This document shows, piece by piece, positions 52,877 through 62,300 of a DNA stretch of 64,000 bases. Under the pieces are notes generated by a model. The model had not been told where the DNA came from and did no database searches. It saw nothing but the letters and a program-made list of their open reading frames with translations. The stretch is from DASXIF01 sp036498145 (GTDB lineage: Bacteria > Actinomycetota > Actinomycetes > Mycobacteriales > Jatrophihabitantaceae): contig CAVPSV010000004.1 in the NCBI GenBank assembly GCA_963708625.1, positions 62,001-126,000 on the forward strand. Reading direction: 5' to 3'. The translations under genes were made by a program, and so were the position numbers. Position 1 is the stretch's first letter, and every line of letters starts with the position of its first letter.

Positions 52877-53107
52877 TCAGGGCGGTGGCGCCCCGATGTC
52901 GTCGCCGATGTCGTCCCCGAAGTCGTCCATCTCCGCCTTATCCGCGGCGTCACGCATCTCGAACGCGTCCGAGGCCCACTCCCCCAACTCGCGAGTGACC
53001 TCTCGGACGGCACCGGTGACGATGACAGCGATGCGCCCGACGTGGGACGCCGCGGACTCGGTGAGCACCTGCAGCGTGTCCTTACCGATCTCGAACCTGC
53101 CCACCAT
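52877..53107 (-). CDS. Small acidic helical protein, 76 residues
   Basis: No known domain. The sequence MVGRFEIGKDTLQVLTESAA, SHVGRIAVIVTGAVREVTRE and DAFEMRDAADKAEMDDFGDD predicts an amphipathic helical protein with an acidic end. AGGAGA lies 7 bases before the ATG, supporting translation. Relatives occur as short hypotheticals in actinomycetes. It stands alone between tRNA-Arg and the desaturase gene, with the same orientation as both. Confidence 0.7.
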   Translation of the reverse strand: MVGRFEIGKDTLQVLTESAASHVGRIAVIVTGAVREVTRELGEWASDAFEMRDAADKAEMDDFGDDIGDDIGAPPP

Positions 53108-53155
53108 CGACCGTCTCCTGCCTACGCAGCCTGCGTGACCTTGTCAGGCACCACG

Positions 53156-54257
53156 CTAATGGCGGGCGGGGTCACACCCGAACCAGAGCCGGGACGGCAA
53201 CGCCAGCCGGAAGATCTTCGACCAGGTCGAGCCAAGCTGGCGGGACAGCCCGCCGGAGTTGTACGGCAGCCCGTACTTCTCGCACAGCGCCTTGACCTCG
53301 CCCGCGATCTGCGGGTAGCGGCGCGCCGGCAAGTCGGGGAACAGGTGGTGCTCGATCTGGTGCGACAGGTTGCCGGACAGAATGTGGAACAGCTTGCTGC
53401 CGGTGATGTTGGCCGAACCCATCATCTGCCGCACGTACCAGTGCCCGCGCGACTCGTCCTCGCACTCCGCCTCGGTGAACGTGGCGACGCCGGTCGGGAA
53501 GTGACCGCAGAAGATGATCGAGTAGGCCCAGATGTTGCGCACCAGGTTCGCCGTCGCATTGGCGGTGAGCGTGGACAGGAACAACGGACCGGTCAGTGCG
53601 GGGAAGAGAACGTAGTCCTTCAGCGTCTGCCGGCCGATCTTGCGGGCGATGCCCTTGCGCAGCTTCTTCGTGTCCGACCAGCGCGTCTGCCGGCTGAAGC
53701 AGTCTCTCCGCTTCCAGGTCATGCAGGGCGACGCCGTACTGGAACAGCGTCATCAGGAAGAACGCGTACACCGGGTTGCCCAGGTAGTAGGGATTCCACT
53801 TCTGCGTCTCGTCCATCCGCAGGATGCCGTAACCGATGTCGCGATCCTTGTCGAGGATGTTCGTGTAGGTGTGGTGCATGTAGTTGTGCGAGTGCCGCCA
53901 TTGGTCCGACGGGCACGCGGTGTCCCACTCGAACTTCTTCGAGTTCAATGCTGGATCGCGCATCCAGTCGTACTGGCCGTGCATGACGTTGTGGCCGATC
54001 TCCATGTTGTCGAGGATCTTCGACAGCGACAGCGCGGCCGTGCCCGCCAGCCAGAACGGCGGCAGGAAACCGAGAAACAGCGAGGCGCGGCCGGCGACCT
54101 CGAACCCGCGCTGCCACTTGATGACGTTGTAGATGTAGCTACGGTCGTCCTCGCCGAGGTCGGCGACCATCCGCGCGCGGATCGCGTCGAGTTCGCGGCC
54201 GAGTTCGTCGAGCTGGGACTCGGTGAGCACCATCGGCGCACCTGACTTGGTAGGCAT
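53156..54257 (-). pseudogene. Membrane fatty-acid desaturase (DesA3-like), one frameshift
   Basis: The three histidine boxes of acyl-CoA desaturases are all present: GHNVMH and HSHNYMHHTYTN in the first frame, and HQIEHHLFPDLP in a second frame entered near 53,700. The second frame continues naturally to the stop at 53156. A one-base indel would restore one protein of about 366 residues. The enzyme inserts a double bond (delta-9 type expected) in acyl chains at the membrane, using electrons from the reductase encoded 49 bases upstream, as in Rv3230c-desA3. GGAGG-like GAGGACC precedes the ATG. Confidence 0.85.
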
Positions 54258-54306
54258 GGCTGGTCCTCCAGATAGCTGAGTTGGGTGGCTGAGTTGGTAG
54301 CTGAGA

Positions 54307-55446
54307 TCAGATGTCGAGCGTCACGTCGCCGACCGGCACGTTGATGCAGAGCTGGATCTCCGTGTCGGGGTCGGCGTCGGTCTCGCCGGTGCGAATGTTG
54401 CGGGTGCAGCCGCTGGTCTTGATCTGGGTGCAGGAGAAGCAGATCCCCATCCGGCAGCCGTAGGCCGGATCGAGCCCGGCGGCTTCGGCCTGTTCCAGCA
54501 GGGTGGCGCCGGTGTTGGCGGCCGCAGTGCTGCTGCGGCCGAACGTCAACGTCCCGGTGGCGTCGGCGGCGCCGACGGTTGGCGTGGTGAGCGTGAAGGC
54601 TTCGGTGTGTAGCCGTGTGCCGAGTTCGAGGTGGTCGAAGTGCTCCTGCACCGCGGCCATCAGCGCCGGCGGGCCGCACACGAACGACTCCGCCTCGCCG
54701 TACCAGGGCGCGACGGCGTCCAGGTGCGCCGGATCGAAATGGCCGGCCAGTTCGCCGCCGCCGCCGCGGGTGTAGGCGAAAGCGACGCGCAGTCGCGGAT
54801 GTTTCGCCGCAAGCTCGCGCAGTTCGTCGGCGTAACAGACCGAGGTGGCGGCCGGGGCGTAGTGCAGGAACGTGATCTCGCCGGGGTAGCCCTCGTCGCA
54901 CAGCGTGCGCAGCATCGACATCACCGGCGTGATCCCGCTGCCACCGCTGATCAGCAGCACCCTGGCCGGCCGGTCGTCGGGCAGTCCGAACGTCCCGTCG
55001 GCCGGCGCGAGTCCGAGCACCAGCCCGGGGGTTGCGTGCGCGTACAGGTGCTGGGACACCAGGCCACCGTCGTGTGCCTTGACGGTGAGTTCGATGCAGC
55101 CGTCGGCGCGGTGCTGCGATGACGCCGGGGAGTAGCACCGGGTGCGGCGCACGCCGTCGATGTCGACTGCGATCTGCACGTACTGGCCGGCGCGGAAGCC
55201 TTGCCACTGCCGGGTGGGCCGAAGCGTCAGGGTGATCGAGCCACCGGGACGGCGATCAGCCCGGACGACCTGGGCGCGCATCTCGCGCACGGTCAGCATC
55301 GGGTTGACAAGTTCCAGATAGCGGTCCAGGCCGTGCGGGGTGGCCAGCAACTCGATCGCGTCGACGAGCCGGCGCGGCGACAGGCGGCGCGGTGACAAAC
55401 GACCCGGTGCAGTGCCCGGCTGCTGCGCTGGTGCGAGTGCGGTCAT
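54307..55446 (-). CDS. Ferredoxin reductase-type electron donor for the desaturase
   Basis: A 379-residue protein. FAD-binding (RCYSPASSQ) and NAD(P)-binding (LLISGGSGITPVMSML, ESFVCGPPALM) domains precede a C-terminal plant-type 2Fe-2S domain with CRMGICFSC and a later cysteine. It passes electrons from NADPH to the desaturase. The ATG at 55446 has AAGGAGG directly upstream; an ATG at 55497 lies in the operator. The promoter region is shared with the divergent TetR gene. Confidence 0.93.
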   Translation of the reverse strand: MTALAPAQQPGTAPGRLSPRRLSPRRLVDAIELLATPHGLDRYLELVNPMLTVREMRAQVVRADRRPGGSITLTLRPTRQWQGFRAGQYVQIAVDIDGVRRTRCYSPASSQHRADGCIELTVKAHDGGLVSQHLYAHATPGLVLGLAPADGTFGLPDDRPARVLLISGGSGITPVMSMLRTLCDEGYPGEITFLHYAPAATSVCYADELRELAAKHPRLRVAFAYTRGGGGELAGHFDPAHLDAVAPWYGEAESFVCGPPALMAAVQEHFDHLELGTRLHTEAFTLTTPTVGAADATGTLTFGRSSTAAANTGATLLEQAEAAGLDPAYGCRMGICFSCTQIKTSGCTRNIRTGETDADPDTEIQLCINVPVGDVTLDI

Positions 55447-55476
55447 CGTCGTCCTCCTTCTGGATGTGCCAAGTTC

Positions 55477-55494
55477 AGTGAACGCTCGTACACT
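55477..55494. promoter_or_regulatory. Probable operator 1 of the desaturase/TetR intergenic region
   Basis: AGTGAAC-GCTC-GTACACT is an imperfect inverted repeat (6 of 7 bases complementary) close to the reductase start. It resembles the operators of the FabR/DesT family, which control unsaturated fatty-acid genes. Confidence 0.55.
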
Positions 55495-55566
55495 CAATAG
55501 TGAATCGAGGAGGTGCAGGTCATGTCAACGTGGACGGGCAAAAGCGTGGGGTGCATCACGAAAATG

Positions 55567-55582
55567 CGTACACTCGTGCACG
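55567..55582. promoter_or_regulatory. Probable operator 2 of the desaturase/TetR intergenic region
   Basis: CGTACAC-TC-GTGCACG is an imperfect inverted repeat (6 of 7) 35 bases before the TetR ATG. Its core, GTACACTCGTGCAC, is related to operator 1 in the GTACACT half. Confidence 0.5.
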
Positions 55583-55616
55583 TGAGCAGCGCTGGCCGGC
55601 GGATCGGCGGCCGCAG

Positions 55617-56252
55617 ATGAGCGAGGCGCAGCGCAATAGCCGCGCCGAGCGCAAGGAGCGCACCCGGCAGGCCTTGCTCGAGGTCACCCTGCGTCTGATC
55701 GCCTCACGCAGTCTGGCTGGCATTTCCCTGCGCGAGGTCGCCCGGGACGCCGGCATCGTCCCCACCGCGTTCTACCGGCACTTCGACTCGATGGACGCCC
55801 TCGGCGTCGAGCTCGTCGATGAGAGCATGCGGCCGCTGCGCCAGATGATCCGCAACGCGCGCCGCGGGGTGGCCGCGCACGGCGACATCATCAAGAGCAC
55901 CGTGCAGATTCTGGGTGACCAGGTGCGTGCGCATCCGGCTCAGTTCAGGTTCCTGGTGCGCGAACGTTACGGCGGTGTGAGCGGGGTCCGCCGCGCCATC
56001 GACACCGAGCTGCGCCTGTTCACCAGTGAGCTGGCCGTCGACCTGGCCCGGCTCACCACCGGCTTCGACTGGACCGCCGACGACCTGGAGATGGCCGCTG
56101 ACCTGATGGTCTCGGCAATGCTCGGGGTTGTCATGAACCTGCTCGAGGTCGATCCGCGTCACGGCGAGGACGAGGCCGCGATTCTCGGTCGCGCCGAGCG
56201 CCAGTTGCGCCTGATCGCGCTCGGCATGGGGAGCTGGCGCAGCAAGCCCTGA
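55617..56252 (+). CDS. TetR family regulator of the desaturase operon (FabR/DesT type)
   Basis: A 211-residue regulator. The helix-turn-helix is RLIASRSLAGISLREVARDAGIVPTAFYRHFDSMDALGVEL; the ligand domain has VRAHPAQFRFLVRERYGGV, the block of the FabR/DesT-like TetR group that senses acyl-CoA or acyl-ACP. The ATG at 55617 is the family start. It is divergent from the ferredoxin reductase-desaturase operon, which it probably represses at the two inverted repeats between them. Confidence 0.87.
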   Translation: MSEAQRNSRAERKERTRQALLEVTLRLIASRSLAGISLREVARDAGIVPTAFYRHFDSMDALGVELVDESMRPLRQMIRNARRGVAAHGDIIKSTVQILGDQVRAHPAQFRFLVRERYGGVSGVRRAIDTELRLFTSELAVDLARLTTGFDWTADDLEMAADLMVSAMLGVVMNLLEVDPRHGEDEAAILGRAERQLRLIALGMGSWRSKP

Positions 56253-56305
56253 CCCGATCTGGGAGTTTCTTCCCGGAATCCGGGCAAAAAACTCCCCACG
56301 TCGGG
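56253..56305. terminator. Bidirectional terminator hairpin after the TetR gene
   Basis: Nested arms pair: CCCGA/TCGGG (56253-56257, 56301-56305), GGGAGTTT/AAACTCCC (56261-56268, 56289-56296) and CCCGG/CCGGG (56272-56276, 56280-56284). It separates the TetR gene from the convergent pterin dehydratase gene. A run of six A (56286-56291) would give a T-run on the minus-strand transcript. Confidence 0.75.
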
Positions 56306-56317
56306 ACTAGACCAGCG

Positions 56318-56623
56318 TCAGGCCTGCGGCAGCCCGGCCGCGACCTCGTCCACGATGTCGGCCAGGCTCAGGTCCAGCTCGGTCACCCCGCCCGCGCTGT
56401 GCGTGGACAGTTCCACATCTACCCAGCGCCAGCGAATGGCCAGATTGGGGTGATGATCCAGCTCCTCACAGCGCGGGGCCAGCCGGTTCACGAACTCCAC
56501 CGCGGTCGGGAAATCGGCGAACTCGATGGAGCGGGAGAGCTTGTGCCGATCACCGGCCCAGCTCGCATGCAGCGACGACAGACGTGCCTGGATGTCCTCG
56601 TCAGTCAACAGCTGGGGTGCCAT
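56318..56623 (-). CDS. 4a-hydroxytetrahydrobiopterin dehydratase
   Basis: A 101-residue PCD/DCoH enzyme that dehydrates the 4a-hydroxy pterin, allowing regeneration of tetrahydrobiopterin. The motif is [E]ELDHHPNLAIRW with the active-site HHP, and the chain ends with STHSAGGVTELDLSLADIVDE. The ATG at 56623 has AGGAGG upstream; an earlier ATG at 56656 lacks support. No aromatic amino acid hydroxylase lies next to it. Confidence 0.9.
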   Translation of the reverse strand: MAPQLLTDEDIQARLSSLHASWAGDRHKLSRSIEFADFPTAVEFVNRLAPRCEELDHHPNLAIRWRWVDVELSTHSAGGVTELDLSLADIVDEVAAGLPQA

Positions 56624-56685
56624 CGCGGCCTCCTCCGACCTCGTCCTGCTCCCCACGCTAGTGAGGCCGTATAACCTCAGCGATC

Positions 56686-57384
56686 GTGGCAGAGCATCTG
56701 GTGTGGATCGACTGTGAGATGACCGGACTCGACCTGCGGCGCGACGCGCTCATCGAGGTGGCCGTGCTTGTCACCGACGCCGATCTCAACCAGCTCGACG
56801 ACGGGCTCGATGTCGTCATTCATGTCGCCGACGACGTGCTGGACACGATGATCCCCTACGTCCGGGACATGCACGCATCGTCCGGGCTCACGGACGAGGT
56901 GCGCCGGGCCACGACGACGCTCGGCGAGGCGGAGACGATGGTGCTGGACTATGTGCGCAGGCACGTGCCGGAGCCGAAGTCCTCGCCGCTGTGCGGCAAC
57001 TCGATCGCCACGGACCGCGGCTTCCTCGCGCGGGACATGCCGGCACTGGACGCACACCTGCACTACCGGATGATCGACGTTTCGTCGATCAAGGAGCTGG
57101 CCAAGCGCTGGTATCCGAAGGTGTACCAATCCCAGCCACAGAAGGGCCTCGCGCACCGCGCTCTCGCCGACATCGAAGAGAGTGTGCAGGAGCTGAGGTT
57201 CTATCGCGAGACCCTGTTCGTGCCTGCGCCCGGCCCGTCGCAGGAACAGGCGCAGGCAGCGGCGCGGGCCATCCTCGGCGAAGTCGGCGGGCTGGACCCG
57301 GTCCCTGAATCGCCGCCGAGTCAGGGTGGGTCGCCGACGGATTCCGCCGCTGGGGTGAACAGCCCGGCGGGGCCGGTAAACTGA
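56686..57384 (+). CDS. orn: Oligoribonuclease
   Basis: A DEDDh 3'-5' exonuclease that degrades 2-5 nucleotide RNA fragments, including pGpG from c-di-GMP. The motifs are WIDCEMTGLD (Exo I, starting at about residue 7), LCGNSIATDRGFLARDMP (Exo II) and the Exo III block HRALADIEESVQEL with its His and Asp. Residues 1-182 cover the canonical enzyme; the last 50 (QEQAQAAARAIL, then Pro/Ser/Gly-rich) are an unusual low-complexity extension. GTG start. Confidence 0.94.
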   Translation: MAEHLVWIDCEMTGLDLRRDALIEVAVLVTDADLNQLDDGLDVVIHVADDVLDTMIPYVRDMHASSGLTDEVRRATTTLGEAETMVLDYVRRHVPEPKSSPLCGNSIATDRGFLARDMPALDAHLHYRMIDVSSIKELAKRWYPKVYQSQPQKGLAHRALADIEESVQELRFYRETLFVPAPGPSQEQAQAAARAILGEVGGLDPVPESPPSQGGSPTDSAAGVNSPAGPVN

Positions 57385-57412
57385 TCGGGCCCGGCGATCC
57401 GTCGCCGTCATG

Positions 57413-57488
57413 GTGGGTGTAGCTCAGCAGGTAGAGCACCTGGTTGTGGTCCAGGATGTCGCGGGTTCGAGCCCCGTCACTCACCCCA
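57413..57488 (+). tRNA. tRNA-His (GTG)
   Basis: The acceptor stem is GTGGGTG/CACTCAC with the extra G(-1):C73 pair of tRNA-His just outside it; the anticodon loop TTGTGGT carries GTG; the T arm is GCGGGTTCGAGCCCCGT. CCA is encoded (57486-57488). Confidence 0.93.
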
Positions 57489-57584
57489 GGCTGACCGATC
57501 GGGGTGCCGTCCGGCCGTTGCCGTCGTACGCTCCGATCGCTCGGCTGGCTGACCGCGCACAGCACCGACGATGTCCGAGGACCG

Positions 57585-58613
57585 ATGGCCAACACGAGCG
57601 AGATCGCTGAACTCGATGCGTTGCTGCGCGCCGGAATCCTGACTGCCGACGAGCACGCGCAGGCGCAGCGCAAGCTGGCGGCGCGCTCGAACGGCGGCAA
57701 CGGGCAAGGACCGGCCGCCCCGGTGCATGTGTTGCGCCCGACCGGTGCGCCGCCGACCCGGCCACACCCGGCCACGGGTGGCCGCCCTGGCGGCCCCACC
57801 TCTACCGTCCAGGGCGGAGCCCCGCCGGTCGACCAGCGTCTCGGACACGTACAGGCGGCACCGGCACGAGTCGCCCCACCTTCGCCACGTGCCCAAGCCG
57901 CGGCTGCGCGCCGGCCGGTGCGCAGCGTGTCGCACGCCGCCGGTCATTCCGACGCGGCGACTGGTGCTGCCCCGGACGCTGCCACCGGCGCCATCGCCAC
58001 GCTGCCGCGCGTGGACGAAGCGGACGCGCCACGATCGCGGATCCCGGCCGGGCGCGGACGGCACGCGAAGGACGAACCGCCGCAGTGGCCGTGGGTGCTC
58101 ATCGGCCTTTTCGCACTGGTCTCGGTGACGATCCTCAGCGTCGCGCTGATACAGCAGTCGCGACACCACAAGGCCCACCCGTCCGGGCCGGCGCGAGCGG
58201 CCAGCCATTCGGCCGATCAAGGATCGCCGCCACCGGTGGTCGTCGGGTCGAAGGTCGATACTCCGGTCTCGATCAACGTCAACGGCGCGGACGCCACCGT
58301 CACCGTGTCGAAGCTCAAGCAGCTGCCGGCCGCGACGAACGCCAAGGCGGTGCCATACCAGGCAACGGTCACCGCACTCGGCGTGTACGGCTCGTTCCCG
58401 ATCGACTCGACGAACTTCAGCGCCGAGTCCAACAGCGGCGCAACGGTGCACGCGCAGGTCGGCAAGGCGACCCCGCTGACCAAGACGGTGGTGACCACCG
58501 GGCGCCGGGTGGCCGGCACGATCGTGTTCTCGGTGCCGAAAGGCCAGTCCGTGCAGACGGTGCTGTTCACCACGTCGCTGGGCGAGCAACTCGGCATCTG
58601 GACGACCTACTGA
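57585..58613 (+). CDS. Membrane protein with N-terminal SHOCT-like motif and C-terminal DUF4352-like domain
   Basis: The 342-residue protein is of unknown function. It opens with EIAELDALLRAGILTADEHAQAQRKL, a SHOCT-type motif usually found at C-termini. A Pro/Ala/Thr-rich linker follows, then one transmembrane helix (WPWVLIGLFALVSVTILSVAL, about residues 165-185). The outer part has a beta-rich domain (DTPVSINVNGADATVTV, ... RRVAGTIVFSVPKGQSVQTVLF) like DUF4352/telokin-like domains. AGGA lies a few bases before the ATG, which also suits translation directly after tRNA-His. Confidence 0.75.
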   Translation: MANTSEIAELDALLRAGILTADEHAQAQRKLAARSNGGNGQGPAAPVHVLRPTGAPPTRPHPATGGRPGGPTSTVQGGAPPVDQRLGHVQAAPARVAPPSPRAQAAAARRPVRSVSHAAGHSDAATGAAPDAATGAIATLPRVDEADAPRSRIPAGRGRHAKDEPPQWPWVLIGLFALVSVTILSVALIQQSRHHKAHPSGPARAASHSADQGSPPPVVVGSKVDTPVSINVNGADATVTVSKLKQLPAATNAKAVPYQATVTALGVYGSFPIDSTNFSAESNSGATVHAQVGKATPLTKTVVTTGRRVAGTIVFSVPKGQSVQTVLFTTSLGEQLGIWTTY

Positions 58614-58698
58614 ACGGCGAGAATCGTCTGAATTCGGTGGGTTACCTGCATGCTAAAGTCGCTGTGGCGGCCCACCGAGGTGGGCCGATTGCGTGTGA

Positions 58699-58771
<73 letters not shown>

Positions 58772-58784
58772 CAAATCCGGTGTA

Positions 58785-58925
58785 TTGCTTCGGTTGATGC
58801 TTCCCTTTCGGCCTTCGGTTGATGGGTGACGGTGTTCCGGTTGATGGGTTACACCTACTTCGGTTGATTGGTGACACTCCCGTTCCATGAGGGAGTTGTC
58901 TGTGGCTGAGCAGCGCTGTCAGGCG
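58785..58925 (+). mobile_element. Probable end fragment of an IS481-type element next to tRNA-Lys
   Basis: Four spaced copies of CGGTTGATG or CGGTTGATT (around 58,799, 58,819, 58,842 and 58,861) lead to GGTGACACTCCC and a GTG (58902) followed by codons for VAEQRCQA. These repeats and the VAEQR start are what I remember from the left part of IS481-family transposase genes. After eight codons the similarity ends abruptly and no transposase body is present. It begins 14 bases after tRNA-Lys. The family call is from memory. Confidence 0.5.
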
Positions 58926-58935
58926 GGAGCCACTC

Positions 58936-59295
58936 CTACGTTTCCGCGCTTGCGGGAGGTGTAGCCGCCTCGGTAGCAATCGCATCCTGCTCGGCTTGGG
59001 CGATGGCCTCGACCTGCATGGCGTCGGCTTGGGCTACGGCGATGGCGTGCAGGGCCATGCCCGTGACGCGGGCGACGTTCGCCGGACTCGCACCCATGGC
59101 GGCGTTGATGGACACCGCGGCGGTTGCCTCGGCGGCGACTTCCCCGACGCCCGCGTCGGCGGCAGCGATAGCGGCACCGACCGGAAGGATGCCGTCGGCC
59201 GCGCGAGTTGCGCCAGTGGGTACATCGACCACAGTCATCTTCCGGTCCTCGTCGTCGTCGTCCGGCTCATCCCAGGTGCGTGGCGCCATGGCCAT
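58936..59295 (-). CDS. Small Ala-rich helical protein
   Basis: A 119-residue protein with no assigned family. An acidic start (WDEPDDDDEDRKM) is followed by a conserved-looking helical core: GVGEVAAEATAAVSINAAMG, ASPANVARVTGMALHAIAV and AQADAMQVEAIAQAEQDAI. The pattern G-A-S-P-A followed by an Ala/Gln helix reminds me of R-body (RebB) proteins but the match is weak. It lies 9 bases after the giant repeat protein on the same strand, so they may be one operon. Confidence 0.6.
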   Translation of the reverse strand: MAMAPRTWDEPDDDDEDRKMTVVDVPTGATRAADGILPVGAAIAAADAGVGEVAAEATAAVSINAAMGASPANVARVTGMALHAIAVAQADAMQVEAIAQAEQDAIATEAATPPASAET

Positions 59296-59304
59296 CAGAA
59301 CTCC

Positions 59305-62300
59305 TTAGGCGTACTGGTCGGACGAGCCGGACGAGCGGTTCGTCTCGCTCGAATCATTCGACTCGCTGGATGCCGACGCCGAGTCGCCGCCGCCCTCGGA
59401 GTACTCACTGGCCCGGTACTCGCTGCCACCGCTCGCGCCGCTAGCCCCGCCCTCACCCGATTCGCCGTCGTGCCCCGACTCGGCGCCGTCGCTTGCGTCG
59501 TGACCGGCGTCGGATTTCGCGCCGTCGGCATTGGGTGGTGACTGTCCGTCGCCGTTGAGGCTCGGCCGATCGGGGCCGGCGCCGTCCGCCGGTGCTGCGC
59601 CACCCGCGTCCGGCGATGCCGGTTCAGTGGCCGCCGTTGTCGTTGACGGCTGCCCGGGCTGTTGCCCACTTCCCCAGCCGCCGTCGTGCGTGCCGGTGGC
59701 CGCAGGAGCTTCGTGCAACGACGAACTCGTCTCGTTACCGGTGTTGTCATTGCCGTGGCCTTGCGCACCGGTGTCGCGACCTGATTCCTCGCGTTGTTCG
59801 GATGACGCCGATGCGTACTCGCGGTTCTCCTGCGCCTTCGCGGCATCCGACTTCTGACTGGCTTCGCTCTTCTCCGCGTCAACCCGCTCGTGCGCGGTGC
59901 GGTTGCTGTCGGCGGTGGTACCGCCGCCGAGGTCGTGGGCCACGTCGCTGACCAGGTTCTCGCGCGCCCCGTCCCACGACATGCCGGACATGCTCGACGA
60001 ATCCGCCGGTGGCGCGTCCTCGGTGGCGGCGTCGTAGACATCGTTGGCCAGGTCGGCGATGCCGGTGAGGACCTGGGCGGGCGCACTCACCACATCGAAG
60101 ACGTCGCCGGCGATGTTGCCGACGTCCTGGTGCACCTGGGCGTCATGGCCGTAGGACGAATCCGTCGCGTCGGCGATCAGCTGGCCGACGTCTGCGGCGA
60201 GCGGCGCGGCCATCAGCGCCTCGCCGGCGATCGGTACTGCGTCGCCCACCGCGGCGGCCTCGGCCATCCCGCCGGCGCCGGCAGCGGTTTCGGCGCCGGC
60301 AATCGTGCCCGATTCGGCCAACGCACCGCTCGCCGATGTGGCATCGGCGCCTTCGGACGCGAGGGCCGTCGTCGAGGCTGCGTCAGTCGCCGTCGCTGCG
60401 TCAGTTGCGCTCGCTGCGGGAGCGCCATCGGCGACGTCCGGTGCTTGAACGCCGGCGGTCGGGGCACTCTCCCACTCGCCGCTCTGCGCGAGCGGGTCGG
60501 CCGCGTCCGACGAAGCCGCTTGCGACGCACCTGTTTCCGATTCCGCCGTGTCGGGCCCGGCCGCGTCCGCGTCGGCTGCGGGCGACGTCGCCGGCGCGTC
60601 AACTCCTGCCGTCGGCGCGGTCTGCCATTCCCCACTCTGCGCCAGCGGGTCCGCGTCGCCTGCGAACGAGGCACCCAGGTCACCCCGACCGCTGTCAGAG
60701 GCAGGTTCGGTGTCGGCGGCGGCGCCGTCGGGTTCGGCGGTGTCGCTCGTACCGGCGCCTGTCTCAGTAGCAGCTGTGTCGGCACGGCCCACGTCGGCAA
60801 CGGCGTCGCTGCCCACGGCGTCGCTGCCCGCGGCGCCATTACCCGCCGCGTCGCCCTGTCCCGCTGGGGTCGGCGGCGGCCCGGCCGGCGCCGGGCTTTC
60901 GGGCTCAGGCGCTGTGCCGGACGAGCTGGGCGGCGTCGAGTCGGGACCGGTCCGCGGCGACTGCGCGTCGGCCGTGCCGGCAGCCGCGCTGTCGGCCGCC
61001 GCGGCCGGGCTGTCGTTGGGCGTCACGGAGTCGGCCGAACCGGCGCCGGTGTCTCCCGCATTCTTGGCGGCGATGTCGTTGGCGAGGTTGTCGAGTTTGG
61101 CTTGTGCGGCGTCGACCTTGGCGGTGGCTTCCTGGAATCGATCCGCGGCGGCGGACAGGGCCGCATCCTTGGCCGGGCCGGAGTCCATCGAGTTGCCGAT
61201 ACGGCCAAAGTTCTCGCGCGCGGCCTGTTGGTCCATTCGCGCCTGCGCGGCGTCGATCCGTGCCTCGACAATCTCGCTGTGCGCCGCGGAAGCGTCGCTG
61301 ACCTTCTGATCGGCCGCCTGCCAGGCCGCGTCCGCCTGCGCCATCGCCGCGTCACGTTCCGCGCCGGGCGGCAATTGCGCCGCTTCTACCGCAGCCCTGG
61401 ACGCGGCGTTCTGCTCGCTGTAGGCAGCGTTGAGGGCGGCGTCACGATTGGCGAGTTCGCCGTCCAACACCGCCTCGGTCGATTGACGAGCGGCGGCGTC
61501 GCCCGGCGCCGGTGCGGGGGCTGCCTGTCCGGTGCCCGCGCCGGAAGCTGCTTGCTCGCTCGGTGCGGCCGTAGCTGGGGCGTCGGGTGAGGGCGCCGGG
61601 CGCCCGGCTGCCGCCTCGCCGTCCGGGTTCGGCGGGGTCGGTGCGCGTCCGGCGATGTCGTTGGCGAGGTTGTCGAGTTTGGCTTGCGCGGCGTCGACCT
61701 TGGCGGTGGCTTCCTGGAATCGATCCGCAGCGGCGGACAGGGCCGCATCCTTGGCCGGGCCGGAATCCATCGAGTTGCCGATACGGCCAAAGTCTTCACG
61801 CGCGGCCTGTTGGTCCATCCGCGCCTGCGCGGCGTCGATCCGTGCGCCGACGATCTCGCTGTGCGCCGCGGAGGCGTCGCTGACCTTCTGCTCAGCCGCC
61901 TGCCAAGCCGCGTCCGCCTGCGCAACCGCCGCGTCACGTTCCGGACCGGACGGCAACTGCGCCGCCTCAACCGCAGCCCTGGACGCGGCGTTCTGCTCGC
62001 TATAGGCAGCGTTGAGGGCGGCGTCACGATTGGCGAGTTCGACGTCCAACACAGCGTCGTTTGACAGATCCGACGCGGCGTCGCTGTCCACCGGCTGTCC
62101 AGAGCTCCCCGGCGAAGGTTGCTGTCCGCCTTCCGGTGCCGGTCCAGAAATTGGCGAACCCGCTGGGTCGGTACCTGACGGTGGACTCGATGACGGCGGT
62201 GTATCAGGCGACCCGTTCGGCATCCGTTCGGTCACCGGGTCATTGAGCTGGTCCGCGATGACGCCGGCTGCCTCGTCGGCGTGCGGGCCGCCGGCGATCA

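Noticed and set aside
59890..61590. A 566-codon plus-strand frame opposite the giant repeat protein
   Set aside because: Its product is Arg/Gly/Val-rich shadow sequence; the codon bias and repeated motifs belong to the minus strand.
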